Source: Myxococcales bacterium
GTDB lineage: Bacteria > Myxococcota_A > UBA9160 > UBA4427
NCBI GenBank assembly: GCA_012959805.1
Contig: DUCN01000062.1
Coordinates: 409-64,408, forward strand
Reading direction: 5' to 3'
Length of the DNA: 64,000 nt
Of this stretch, positions 17,461 through 25,525 are shown piece by piece (the stretch's first letter is position 1; every line of letters begins with the position of its first letter). The position numbers and the translations under genes were made by a program. The notes beneath the pieces are model-generated. The model saw only the letters and a program-made list of their open reading frames with translations. It ran no database searches and was not told where the DNA came from.

Positions 17461-18053
17461 TGACTGAGTCGAACAGAGGCATCGTCTTTCTGGATCGCGA
17501 TGGCACCCTCAACGTGGAGGTGAATCGTCTGTGTTCACCCGACCGACTCGAACTGATTCCAAGGGCGGGTGAAGCCGTTCGACGACTCAATCATGCAGGT
17601 TTTCTCGCAGTCCTCGTCACGAACCAGTCCATCATTGCGAGGGGGGAATGCAGCGAGGCCAGGCTCGAGGAAATCCACGATCGGTTGAAGAAACTGCTCG
17701 CGGAGGAGGGCGCAAGTCTTGATGCGATCTACTACTGCCCCCATCATCCCGATCCCGATCCCGATCCCGATCCCGAGTCGGACGCCGCGATCGCCCGGTT
17801 CAAGATTCAATGTGATTGCCGGAAGCCCGGAACGGGCATGATCAAACGTGCACTCGCGGATTTTTCGCTTGTCTCGTCCGACGCCTGGATGATCGGAGAT
17901 ACGACCGTCGATCTCAAAACCGCCCAGAATGCCGGAATACGGTCGATTCTGGTACACACGGGCTATGCCGGGACCGACCGCCGATGGACAGTGCAGCCGG
18001 ACCATGAATTTTCGGATCTTTATGAGGCCGTCGAGTTCGTGATAAGCTCTTGA
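17460..18053 (+). CDS. gmhB: D-glycero-manno-heptose-1,7-bisphosphate 7-phosphatase
   Basis: A HAD-IIIA phosphatase of 197 residues. The nucleophile and acid are Asp12 and Asp14 in FLDRDGTLN; motif II is LVTNQS, motif III the lysine in CRKPGTGM, and motif IV is MIGDTTVDLKTA. Zinc ligands are visible as YYCPHHP and CDCRKP. GmhB removes the 7-phosphate from heptose bisphosphate in the ADP- or GDP-heptose pathway for LPS core or capsule. Between the two zinc half-sites lies a run of Pro-Asp repeats from a six-base microsatellite (17748-17777). It overlaps mtnA by one base and is followed by gmhA, the first enzyme of the same pathway. Confidence 0.9.
   Translation: MTESNRGIVFLDRDGTLNVEVNRLCSPDRLELIPRAGEAVRRLNHAGFLAVLVTNQSIIARGECSEARLEEIHDRLKKLLAEEGASLDAIYYCPHHPDPDPDPDPESDAAIARFKIQCDCRKPGTGMIKRALADFSLVSSDAWMIGDTTVDLKTAQNAGIRSILVHTGYAGTDRRWTVQPDHEFSDLYEAVEFVISS
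17748..17777 (+). repeat. Six-base microsatellite inside gmhB
   Basis: Four perfect copies of CCCGAT and a fifth ending GAG, in frame, encoding alternating Pro-Asp in the loop between the two zinc-ligand pairs of GmhB. It is a candidate site for slippage that keeps the reading frame. Confidence 0.9.
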
Positions 18054-18089
18054 TCCCACCGGTGGTTGGATCCCACGAAAGGTTGACGC

Positions 18090-18671
18090 ATGAAGTTTTC
18101 GGTCTCGTCGTATTTTGATCAGCTGAGCGGCGTGATCGACGACCTCGATCTCTCCAGTTTTGATGATGCGATTTCGCTGATCATGCAGAGTTGGATGGAC
18201 GGGAAGAAGATCTTTGCTTTCGGCAATGGCGGCAGCGCCCTGACAGCGTCTCATCACATTCACGAGTGGAACAAGATGGCGTATCTGTCGACGGGGAAAC
18301 CTTTTCGTGGCCACTGTCTTTCGGACAGCATTGGGCTCATCACGGCTTACAGCAACGATATGTCCTACGCCGATGTCTACAGCGAACAGCTGAAGAACAT
18401 GCTCGATCCCGGCGACCTGGTGATCGCACTCAGTGGGAGTGGGAATTCCGAGAATGTCGTTCGTGCCATCGAGTTCGCGAATGAGGCGGAGGCCATCACC
18501 CTTGCGGTTTGTGGTTTTGACGGCGGCCGACTGAAGAAGGTCGCGCAGCATTCAGTCTGGGTACCCGTTGATGACATGCAGATCTGTGAAGACGTGCATT
18601 TCATTTTTGGACACATGGTCATGAAGGCGCTCGTCATGCAGGCACCGGGCGAGGGGCTCGCGGAAGCCTGA
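18090..18671 (+). CDS. gmhA: Phosphoheptose isomerase (SIS domain)
   Basis: A 193-residue SIS protein that interconverts sedoheptulose-7-phosphate and D-glycero-manno-heptose-7-phosphate. The phosphosugar-binding segments are KIFAFGNGGSALTASHHIHEW and VIALSGSGNSENVVRA. The late QICEDVHFIFGHMVMK supplies the Glu and His expected for the active site. The motif around TASHHIHEWNKM resembles capsule-type GmhA paralogues more than the enterobacterial core enzyme, so a GDP-heptose capsule route is possible. GAAAGG lies nine bases before ATG 18090. A perfect ten-base palindrome CCACCGGTGG (18056-18065) sits in the 36-base gap after gmhB. Confidence 0.9.
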   Translation: MKFSVSSYFDQLSGVIDDLDLSSFDDAISLIMQSWMDGKKIFAFGNGGSALTASHHIHEWNKMAYLSTGKPFRGHCLSDSIGLITAYSNDMSYADVYSEQLKNMLDPGDLVIALSGSGNSENVVRAIEFANEAEAITLAVCGFDGGRLKKVAQHSVWVPVDDMQICEDVHFIFGHMVMKALVMQAPGEGLAEA

Positions 18672-18689
18672 TCTTCATCGAGCGCATCC

Positions 18690-19697
18690 TTAACACGCGT
18701 AGAAGGACCGGTACCAATCGACGAATTTGGCCATTCCGTCTTCGAGCGAGACCTTCGGTCGATATCCGGTCGCTGCGACCAGCGCCGACACATTTGCATA
18801 AGTCGCTTTCACGTCTCCCGGTTGTAGGGGAAGCATGTTCTTAACGGCCTTCTTGCCCGTGCATTCCTCGATGACTTCGATATAACGCAGCAATTCGACG
18901 GGTTGTTCACAACCGATGTTGAAGACTCGCCAGGGGGCATTGCTACGCGAGGCATCAGGCGTGGCGGGGTCATAAGCGGGATCGGCTTCGGCGGGACGAT
19001 CGCTTGTCCGAATGACCCCTTCGACGATGTCGTCGATGTAGGTGAAATCGCGTTGGTGATCGCCGTGATTGAAGACGTCGATCGTTTCGCCCGCGAGAAT
19101 CTTCTTCACGAAAATGAAGGGCGACATATCCGGGCGACCCCATGGCCCGTACACAGTAAAGAACCGGAGTGCCGTCGTCGGCAGGGCGTAGAGATGGGAA
19201 TAGGAATGTGCCATCAGCTCGTTGGACTTTTTTGTCGCGGCGTAGAAACTGACGGGGTGATCGACGGCATCCCGCTCTGAGAACGGTGTCTTCGTATTGC
19301 CGCCGTACACCGAGCTACTCGACGCGTAGGTCAGATGTTCGACGCCATGAAGTCGCGACCCCTCGAGGATGTTGAGAAAGGCTGAGAGGTTGGCGTGGCC
19401 GTAGGCCTGTGGATTTTCGATCGAGTAGCGAACTCCGGCCTGGGCGGCGAGATGGATGACCCTTTCCGGTCGCTCTGTCGCGAAGAACTCCGATGTTCGA
19501 TTCGAGTCTCCGAGGTCGAACTCGAAGTGTCGGTAGCCAGAGGATTCGGAAAATCGCTCCAGCCGCGCCTGCTTGAGTGACACGTCGTAGTAGTCGCTCA
19601 TGCTGTCGACGCCGATGACCTCGTCGCCGCGATGGGTCAGTGCTTCTGCGACGGCGGAGCCGATGAAGCCGGCGGTCCCGGTGACAAGAATCTTCAC
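18690..19697 (-). CDS. NAD-dependent epimerase, UDP-glucuronate 4-epimerase-like
   Basis: An extended short-chain dehydrogenase of 335 residues. The NAD-binding motif is TGTAGFIGSAVAEAL. VDSMSDYYDVSLKQARL is typical of UDP-glucuronate 4-epimerases. The catalytic Tyr-Lys is in SFYAATKKSNELM, after the SSSSVYGGN strand. The end (GYRPKVSLEDGMAKFVDWY) also fits this family. GTG 19697 is chosen: CGGGAG lies five bases upstream and the protein starts KILVTG; the frame is open to 19790. The predicted product is UDP-galacturonate. It faces the UDP-glucuronate decarboxylase gene across a 226-base divergent promoter region, and both would draw on UDP-glucuronate. No UDP-glucose dehydrogenase is in the window. 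Confidence 0.87.
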   Translation of the reverse strand: MKILVTGTAGFIGSAVAEALTHRGDEVIGVDSMSDYYDVSLKQARLERFSESSGYRHFEFDLGDSNRTSEFFATERPERVIHLAAQAGVRYSIENPQAYGHANLSAFLNILEGSRLHGVEHLTYASSSSVYGGNTKTPFSERDAVDHPVSFYAATKKSNELMAHSYSHLYALPTTALRFFTVYGPWGRPDMSPFIFVKKILAGETIDVFNHGDHQRDFTYIDDIVEGVIRTSDRPAEADPAYDPATPDASRSNAPWRVFNIGCEQPVELLRYIEVIEECTGKKAVKNMLPLQPGDVKATYANVSALVAATGYRPKVSLEDGMAKFVDWYRSFYAC

Positions 19698-19923
19698 TAT
19701 TACTCCCGTCGCAATGCACTTTGCGGGTCCGGAATCCCTCCGCAACCGGGTGCGTCCTGCATTCTCCGGCAGATCGTGGGGCTGCGCCACGGCAATGACG
19801 GTCGAATGCCTAGTGAAGGCGAAGTGAGGGCCGCGTGCACATTACAGAGTGCGAGTTGCGGGAACAGGTTTGATAGACGACATTTCTGCGCCTGAGAATT
19901 CGAGTGGAGCGCAGCGGACGAAC

Positions 19924-20916
19924 ATGGCAAGCACTAATCCGGCCGGCCCAGACGGTTATCGACTTCGGCGAGTCGCAGTCACAGGGGGCGCCGGCTTTCT
20001 CGGATCTCATCTCTGCGACCGCCTGCTCGAAGCGGGCCACGAGGTTCTCTGTGTCGACAATTTCTACACCGGGTCGAAGCGAAATATCGCGCACATGATG
20101 GATAACCCGATGTTCGAGCTGGTGCGCCATGACGTGACCTTCCCGCTCTTTCTCGAAGTGGACCGGATCTTCAACCTGGCCTGTCCTGCCTCACCGCCGC
20201 ACTATCAACGAAATCCGATTCAAACCACCAAGACCAGCGTGCATGGCGCCATCAACATGCTGGGATTGGCGAAGCGCTTGAATGCTCGAATCCTTCAGGC
20301 CTCGACGAGTGAGGTCTACGGTGATCCGGAGGTCCATCCCCAGACAGAAGATTATTGGGGGCATGTCAATCCGATCGGATTGCGCTCCTGTTACGACGAG
20401 GGGAAGCGCTGCGCGGAGACCCTTTTCTTTGACTACCACCGCGAGGTTGGTCTCGAAATCAAGGTTGCAAGAATTTTCAATACCTACGGTCCCAGGATGG
20501 ATCCCGGCGACGGGCGTGTCGTCTCGAATTTCATCGTGCAGGCACTCGAAGGATCACCGCTGACCATCTATGGCGACGGAAGCCAGACCCGCTCTTTCTG
20601 TTATGTCGACGATCTGGTCCGAGGGCTTATGGCTCTGATGGACAGTGATGCTGAGATCACGGGTCCGATCAACCTGGGCAATCCAGGTGAGTTTACGATG
20701 AAGGAGCTGGCCACTCTGATTCTGGAGTTGACGGGTTCGAAGTCCGAGATCATCCATCAGGAACTTCCTGCGGACGATCCAGTCAGGCGCTGTCCCGATA
20801 TCGGTCGCGCCCAGAAACATCTCGATTGGACGCCGACGGTGGTCCTGCGTGACGGCCTGGCCAGGACGATCTCCTCTTTCGATGAGCGGGTCCGAGCAAA
20901 CGCGAACCGCCAATAG
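19924..20916 (+). CDS. UDP-glucuronate decarboxylase (UDP-xylose synthase)
   Basis: An extended SDR of 330 residues. It has the cofactor motif [17 protein letters not shown], the family-diagnostic [14 protein letters not shown] and [20 protein letters not shown], and the catalytic TSEVYGDP followed by [10 protein letters not shown]. These are the hallmarks of UXS enzymes, which oxidise and decarboxylate UDP-glucuronate to UDP-xylose. ATG 19924 is used; the frame is open to 19849 with no better start. It is divergent from the epimerase gene and converges with the MATE gene five bases away. UDP-xylose made here would feed xylose or a derived sugar into the glycan assembled by the neighbouring transferases. 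Confidence 0.9.
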   Translation: MASTNPAGPDGYRLRRVAVTGGAGFLGSHLCDRLLEAGHEVLCVDNFYTGSKRNIAHMMDNPMFELVRHDVTFPLFLEVDRIFNLACPASPPHYQRNPIQTTKTSVHGAINMLGLAKRLNARILQASTSEVYGDPEVHPQTEDYWGHVNPIGLRSCYDEGKRCAETLFFDYHREVGLEIKVARIFNTYGPRMDPGDGRVVSNFIVQALEGSPLTIYGDGSQTRSFCYVDDLVRGLMALMDSDAEITGPINLGNPGEFTMKELATLILELTGSKSEIIHQELPADDPVRRCPDIGRAQKHLDWTPTVVLRDGLARTISSFDERVRANANRQ

Positions 20917-20920
20917 CCGC

Positions 20921-22315
20921 TTAGATCCGAATCGTCCGCCATGCCCCCGATTGGAAGCGGTAGGCGAGGAAGCCGGCGAGCACCAGAATAGAGAGAAGCC
21001 CGCCGATCCAGGCCCCCGTGAGTCCCCATCCCACTGGGACGGCGAAGAGATAGGCCAGGGGCAGAAAGACGAACCACGAAATCAGGCAACGCACGACGAA
21101 GGGCCAGCGCGTATCGCCGGCGCCACGAAGGGCACCGTCCGAAACGATCGCGATCGCATCAAAGAATTGATAGAACGCGCCCACGATGAGCAGCGGCGCC
21201 CCGTACCTGAGAACATTCGGGTCACTCGAGAAGATGCCTAATAGTGTTTCGGGAATGAGGATGAAGAGCGCGGCGATAAGAGCCGCGAGAATGCCACCCA
21301 GGATCATCGATGAACGCAAGCTCTTCGCGACGAATTCCAGCCGATTTGCTCCGATATAACGACCGACGAGGGTCGTGGTCGCGATCGAAATGCCGACGGC
21401 CTGCATGAAGGAAAGGCTGAGCAGCTGGACGAAGGCATGGCTGGCCGCCATCGGCGCCTCACCCATTCGCGCCACCAGACTCGTGAAGACGGCGAAGGAG
21501 AGCATCTCAATCGTCCACTGCCCTCCGATTGGAACGCCCGTATGCCAGAGCCGCTTGATCTCTTGAAGATTGGGGGCGCGGTATTTTGTGTTGAACCTCG
21601 CCTTGATCGATGGCCGTAGGAACACGTAGGCGACCACGCCGAAGTAGATCCACTCGGAGATTGAGGTGGCGAGCCCGGCTCCGGCAACGCCCATCTTTGG
21701 CATGCCGAACCAGCCGTAGACCAATCCGAAATCCAGAAAGAGATTCGCGACGTTGGCCACGAGGGTCGCGAGTAGGGGCGTGCGGGTATCGCCGATTCCG
21801 CGAAAGAATCCAGAGAGCGAGGACGCCGCCGTGATGCCGGCCATGCCGAAGGCACGGCTGCGCATGTAGTCCGTCGCGAGGGGGGCGATCGATTCCGTCG
21901 GACCAATAAATTCGATCATGGTTCCGGCAAAAAAGAAGACGCCACAGCCCGTTAGGGCGGCAAGTGGAACCACCGAGGCTAATCCCTGCCAGGTCCAAGT
22001 CCCGCAGGCTTCCGGCCGGCCTGCGCCGTGATGCTGAGCGACGAAGGTTTGGACCCCCGTTGACGTGCCTATAAAGAAGCATGTGAGTGTCCAGACCCAC
22101 ATTCCGCCAAGGCCGACGGCGCCGAGCTCGGCCGCTCCGAGTCGCCCAACAATCGCGGAGTCGACGACCCCCATCGCCGTCATGAATACCTGTGTGAGGA
22201 CGAGCGGTCCGGCGAGGGACGCAACTTCGCGTATGCCGCCCCGTGGATCCCGGGAGTCGGTGGTCATTGCGCCGGGACTCGTCGGCGTGGTCCCGTTATT
22301 TTGTTCGATCGTCAT
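20921..22315 (-). CDS. MATE-family efflux transporter (NorM-like)
   Basis: A 464-residue protein with about twelve membrane segments. The N-terminal half opens REVASLAGPLVLTQVFMTAMGVVDSAIVGRLG, where MGVVDSAIVG matches the helix-1 pattern of NorM/DinF drug:cation antiporters. The second half repeats the fold (IGGQWTIEMLSFAVFTSLVARMG). These transporters expel cationic drugs or organic compounds using a Na+ or H+ gradient. ATG 22315 has GAGG six bases upstream; the frame is open to 22381. It shares a long divergent spacer with a TPR lipoprotein gene, and a perfect 16-base hairpin lies just upstream of it. Confidence 0.87.
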   Translation of the reverse strand: MTIEQNNGTTPTSPGAMTTDSRDPRGGIREVASLAGPLVLTQVFMTAMGVVDSAIVGRLGAAELGAVGLGGMWVWTLTCFFIGTSTGVQTFVAQHHGAGRPEACGTWTWQGLASVVPLAALTGCGVFFFAGTMIEFIGPTESIAPLATDYMRSRAFGMAGITAASSLSGFFRGIGDTRTPLLATLVANVANLFLDFGLVYGWFGMPKMGVAGAGLATSISEWIYFGVVAYVFLRPSIKARFNTKYRAPNLQEIKRLWHTGVPIGGQWTIEMLSFAVFTSLVARMGEAPMAASHAFVQLLSLSFMQAVGISIATTTLVGRYIGANRLEFVAKSLRSSMILGGILAALIAALFILIPETLLGIFSSDPNVLRYGAPLLIVGAFYQFFDAIAIVSDGALRGAGDTRWPFVVRCLISWFVFLPLAYLFAVPVGWGLTGAWIGGLLSILVLAGFLAYRFQSGAWRTIRI

Positions 22316-22393
22316 CGTTAACCTCGTGTCGCCCGCTCGTGCGGGACGATGCTCGCTCGGTTCTCGTGGATGAGAGAACAAGGAGAGCTTGAA

Positions 22394-22437
22394 AGACCGA
22401 GGGCCACAGTCGCTTTCGCGTCTGTGGCCCTCGGTCT
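22394..22437. promoter_or_regulatory. Perfect 16-bp inverted repeat in a divergent promoter region
   Basis: AGACCGAGGGCCACAG and its exact complement are separated by a 12-base loop. It lies 79 bases upstream of the MATE start on one side and about 310 bases upstream of the TPR lipoprotein start on the other. A bidirectional terminator would be odd between divergent genes, and neither side has a real U-tract. It may instead end a small RNA, act in a leader, or bind a dimeric regulator. Confidence 0.6.
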
Positions 22438-22746
22438 CAACATTTCCTTCGATTGTCCGCGACTGGTGTTCTTGGTTGGTACGGGTGGTTCTAGTCGCTT
22501 GAATCGTCGAGGCTGAGAGAAACTTGTTTCGGAATCATGGGCAGACGCGGATTCATTCTATATTCCCAATCGGCACTTGCGGTGCTAGCCGCTTCAGGCG
22601 TAGTGCCGTTACCCGTTACCCGTTTCAGGGTCTTGGGGATGCGGAAATATGATCCACCATCTTTTCGGCTCCTCGCGGAGCTTGGTACCATGAGTTCTCT
22701 GGAAGAGCAATCCTCTAAGATGAAACGATCGAACAAGGAACGGCAC
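22438..22746. other. Upstream region of the TPR lipoprotein gene
   Basis: About 310 bases without a convincing gene. It is in frame with the lipoprotein gene from 22537, but the translated sequence is not protein-like. A seven-base unit (GTTACCC-like) repeats near 22608-22627. Confidence 0.35.
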
Positions 22747-23241
22747 GTGGATCGACACAAGTCTGTGATGACACGGATCCGAGGGGCAGGACTTTCGTCG
22801 ATGCTCTGCGTGATGTTGTGTGTGAGCGTTTTGCAAGTGGGATGTGAGTCGACGCCTATGCGGGCTCTTCGTGGTGCTCGACATTATGCAGCGGGAAGTG
22901 ATGCGCTTGAGCGGAATCAGTCGGATCGGGCGATCCTGGAGCTGGAACGAGCGGCCGCGCTCATTCCCCATGCATCCGAGATCCAGAATCATCTTGGCCT
23001 AGCGTATTGGTCCGGGGGGCGCCGAGAGCCTGCCCGGGTGGCTTTCAAAAGAGCGCTCGAGCTGGATTGTGAGAACCAAGCAGCCGAGGCCAATCTTGTA
23101 AGCTTGTTGCGATCCGGCGATGATAGGTCCAATAAGCCCGCGGTCGTTGTGACCTCGGACGGATCCCCCGGCCTGGCTGGCTCTGGGGTCGTAGTCGAGG
23201 CGGCTGTGGCCAGAGAAGGAGACAACGATGGCGGGCGATGA
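22747..23241 (+). CDS. TPR lipoprotein
   Basis: A small outer-envelope lipoprotein of about 164 residues. GTG 22747 is preferred because AAGGAA ends six bases before it. The signal peptide (MTRIRGAGLSSMLCVMLCVSV) ends in the lipobox LQVGC. The mature part carries one to two tetratricopeptide-like helix pairs (SDRAILELERAAALIPHASE, then NHLGLAYWSGGRREPARVAFKRALEL). TPR lipoproteins serve as assembly scaffolds for pili, secretins or polysaccharide export. The polar C-terminus overlaps the next gene by 14 bases, so the two are co-transcribed. The partner is unknown. Confidence 0.7.
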   Translation: MDRHKSVMTRIRGAGLSSMLCVMLCVSVLQVGCESTPMRALRGARHYAAGSDALERNQSDRAILELERAAALIPHASEIQNHLGLAYWSGGRREPARVAFKRALELDCENQAAEANLVSLLRSGDDRSNKPAVVVTSDGSPGLAGSGVVVEAAVAREGDNDGGR

Positions 23242-23704
23242 TCGAAAGCTCAGCTATAGCGAGCGGGATCGACTACGTCGGGAGGGCGGACGCGAGGGCG
23301 GTGGATCTGGGCAGAGGCCGAAGAGCCATCGGGCGCGGGTCGAAGATGAGAAGCGGTCGCATGATGCGCTGCAGGTCGCTGACTCCCTGTTTACGGATGC
23401 GAAGGGTGGACAGGCGGGCAAGACATTGGCGAATGCCGTTCTCGCCGCGCATGGAACAGCGGAGCTGGCCGGGGAGTGTCGAGCCTATCTCGAACAGATC
23501 GGCCCCCCGTCTGAACTCGAATTGATTTCGATCTTTCTCGACGCGGGCGAGAAAGATCTCACGGTCTGTGGCCTCGATGCGCTCCTGCGCCGGAAGAACG
23601 CCGGTGATCTGGAACTCGAGGGTGGGCTCAAGCCGCAGATTCGCATCCTCTCGGAGGACTTCGATGACGATCTCGCCTCCCGGGCAGAAGAGATCCTCGA
23701 ATAG
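23228..23704 (+). CDS. Hypothetical acidic protein, coupled to the TPR lipoprotein
   Basis: A 158-residue soluble protein I do not recognise. The first 40 residues are strongly charged and basic (KLSYSERDRLRREGG). The rest is helical and acidic, with AKGGQAGKTLANAVLAAHG, a segment PPSELELISIFLDAGEKDLTVCGLDALLRR and an acidic tail LSEDFDDDLASRAEEILE. It has no signal peptide or membrane segment. ATG 23228 has AAGGAGA seven bases upstream and lies inside the end of the TPR gene. The fur gene follows 60 bases later. The tight coupling suggests a shared function with the lipoprotein, but nothing more can be said. Confidence 0.65.
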   Translation: MAGDDRKLSYSERDRLRREGGREGGGSGQRPKSHRARVEDEKRSHDALQVADSLFTDAKGGQAGKTLANAVLAAHGTAELAGECRAYLEQIGPPSELELISIFLDAGEKDLTVCGLDALLRRKNAGDLELEGGLKPQIRILSEDFDDDLASRAEEILE

Positions 23705-23764
23705 AGCGGGTGGGATTCGAACTCCGAGGGAGAATCTGGATTCCGGGAGTGATAACGTTGCACC

Positions 23765-24196
23765 ATGTCGCATGAAGTCGAGACCAAGGCGCTGGGCGCT
23801 TACCTGGAGCAGAACCAGCTCAAACATACGAAGCAGCGAGAATTGATTCTTGCCGCATTTCTCGAAGCCAAACGTCATATCACCAGTGAAGATCTTTATC
23901 AGGCCGTCCGGGAAGAACATCCCAACATCGGATACACGACGGTCTACCGAACCATGAAGCTGCTGGTCGAGGCGGGGCTCGCGACGGAACGACATTTCGA
24001 TGACGGCATCACGCGTTACGAAATAGAACAGGAACATCACGATCATCTCGTTTGCCTGAAATGCGGGGGTATTCAGGAATTCGAATGTGAGTTGATCGAG
24101 GACACCCAAAACGAAATCGCCAAGCGCCACAATTTTCAGGTGCTGCGTCATCGCCATGAGCTCTATGGCCATTGCCTGGAATGCCGCGAGGATTAG
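23765..24196 (+). CDS. Fur-family metal-dependent regulator
   Basis: A 143-residue Fur-superfamily repressor. The winged-helix part is KHTKQRELILAAFLEAKRHITSEDLYQAVREE with recognition segment IGYTTVYRTMKLLVEAGLA. The dimerisation part has HHDHLVCLKCGG and a second pair CLEC near the C-terminus, the structural zinc site of Fur, plus the His/Glu residues of the regulatory site. The closest match by eye is Fur itself rather than Zur or PerR, but the metal cannot be fixed from sequence. No obvious Fur-box palindrome was found upstream of neighbouring genes. Confidence 0.9.
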   Translation: MSHEVETKALGAYLEQNQLKHTKQRELILAAFLEAKRHITSEDLYQAVREEHPNIGYTTVYRTMKLLVEAGLATERHFDDGITRYEIEQEHHDHLVCLKCGGIQEFECELIEDTQNEIAKRHNFQVLRHRHELYGHCLECRED

Positions 24197-24222
24197 GCGC
24201 CGGCCCCACGACTCGTCGCGCA

Positions 24223-24780
24223 CTACTTAGAATAGACGGGAAGCTCTGAGGCGTCGTGTTCCGCGAGGAGCCGCGCATCGCGGTCTCGTTCCGAGAGCAG
24301 TGGATCCTTCGTTGGCCAGGCGATGCCAATCGCTGGATCGTCCCATCGAATCATGATGTCACCGGTTGGATCGTAGACGTCCGTACACTTGTATAGGAAT
24401 TCGACGGTCTCGCTGACGACGAAGAATCCGTGGGCATAGCCTTCCGGGATCCAGAGCTGGCGAAAGTTGTCCGCGGACAAGTGGACACCGGCATGTTGGC
24501 CAAAGGTGGGCGAGCCCTGCCGAATGTCGACGGCTACATCGAAGATCTCGCCAAGCGTCACCCGAACCAGCTTGCCCTGGGGCTTATGCAGCTGAGCATG
24601 GAGTCCGCGCAGCGTCCCACGTCGTGAGCGACTGTGATTGTCCTGCACGAATTGCGCATCGAGACCTGCTGCCGCGTATTTCTTAGCGTGCCAGGTTTCA
24701 AGGAAGAAGCCGCGGTCGTCACTATGGACGTCGGGTTCGATGAGCAAAACTTCAGGAAGTGCGGTTTGAGTGATCTTCAA
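24223..24780 (-). CDS. rfbC: dTDP-4-dehydrorhamnose 3,5-epimerase
   Basis: Cupin-fold epimerase (RmlC) acting in dTDP-L-rhamnose synthesis. Diagnostic segments are PEVLLIEPDVHSDDRGFFLETWH, the catalytic histidine in TLRGLHAQLHKPQGKLVRV, DVAVDIRQGSPTFGQ, and the tyrosine in WIPEGYAHGFFV. TTG 24780 (LKITQT) has GAGGAG nine bases upstream; an in-frame ATG at 24810 has no ribosome site. The other rhamnose genes (rfbA, B, D) are not in the window, so this enzyme works with genes elsewhere or modifies another dTDP-keto sugar. It converges with fur. Confidence 0.9.
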   Translation of the reverse strand: MKITQTALPEVLLIEPDVHSDDRGFFLETWHAKKYAAAGLDAQFVQDNHSRSRRGTLRGLHAQLHKPQGKLVRVTLGEIFDVAVDIRQGSPTFGQHAGVHLSADNFRQLWIPEGYAHGFFVVSETVEFLYKCTDVYDPTGDIMIRWDDPAIGIAWPTKDPLLSERDRDARLLAEHDASELPVYSK

Positions 24781-24907
24781 GGCAAGAATCTCCTCATGGG
24801 AGCATGCCATGGTTGAACGGGATCGCTATCTGCTGATCGGGTGAAGCTGCGTTGGAGCGTCGGGGCGAAGGCGTACCGGGGACTTTGCCCGCGCAGACTT
24901 GCTGGTC

Positions 24908-25144
24908 TTAGCTACAGAGCTGCTCGACCGGCGTATCACTAAAGTTGGCAGAGAGTTGGACGCGTCCGGAGTTCACCATGTACACGACCGTCGCCAGCAC
25001 CTCTTGTTCGGATTCGCTGAACTCGCTGACCGCCTCGACCAATTCGAGCAGAGTCACCGGTGGAGGTTCCTCGCCTGAGCCCATCGGGATTTCGTGAACC
25101 GCTGGTCGGTGTTCAAGGGAAACTGCGATGCTCGGCTGGCCCAT
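24908..25144 (-). CDS. Small conserved-type hypothetical protein
   Basis: A 78-residue acidic protein. The N-terminal third is Pro/Glu-rich. The core VTLLELVEAVSEFSESEQEVLATVVYMVNSGRVQL forms two helices followed by a strand, and has the look of a conserved small family common in deltaproteobacteria-like genomes. It has no cysteine cluster, signal or membrane segment. The pattern, with a helix and a short wing-like strand, could be a mini winged-helix dimer, but this is speculation. It lies alone between rfbC and comM on the same strand. Confidence 0.55.
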   Translation of the reverse strand: MGQPSIAVSLEHRPAVHEIPMGSGEEPPPVTLLELVEAVSEFSESEQEVLATVVYMVNSGRVQLSANFSDTPVEQLCS

Positions 25145-25387
25145 TTTCGAATTCCTTCGCGCTCATCTGATGTCCCACGATCTAGCGTGGATCACGGATC
25201 GATTGGCATCTCTTTACTCATCGGTCGCCAGCGATGCTTCATCAGACTTCATTTCGAAGTTCCGAGGAATGGGTCTCTCCGGTTTTCAGACGACACGAGA
25301 GTCAAGTACTGCATTCTCCGTGCCCAATTCGAAAAGCGTGCGGGTCGCTGGCAGCTGATTCGAGTTGCGTCGGAATCTGTGGTTTAG
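25128..25387 (+). pseudogene. Possible frameshifted remnant, weak
   Basis: Two overlapping frames each look partly protein-like. One gives AWITDRLASLYSSVAS and FISKFRGMGLSGF. The other ends with YCILRAQFEKRAGRWQLIRVASE, a tail typical of NTF2-like/SnoaL proteins. Joining them needs a frameshift near 25290. It overlaps the start of the small gene on the opposite strand. The rest of the 25145-25525 gap shows nothing recognisable. Low confidence. Confidence 0.2.
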
Positions 25388-25525
25388 GTCACGCTGGGTG
25401 CGTTTCAGGCTGGATCGAGTCTGCGGCCGCCCGCGTGGCCCCCCGGCCAAGTGACGATTTTCAGACACCAGGCGTTCGAAATTCGTCACCTTCGACAATT
25501 GGCGGCGGGCCACGGATTCGCGGTC

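Noticed and set aside
17535-18551. A 338-codon minus-strand open frame opposite gmhB and gmhA
   Set aside because: It is the shadow of two clearly recognisable enzymes on the plus strand; its translation matches no family and is rich in repeats of the gmhB microsatellite.
23273-24223. A 316-codon minus-strand frame opposite the hypothetical gene and fur
   Set aside because: It crosses a clear Fur gene and an intergenic gap; no ribosome site or family features.
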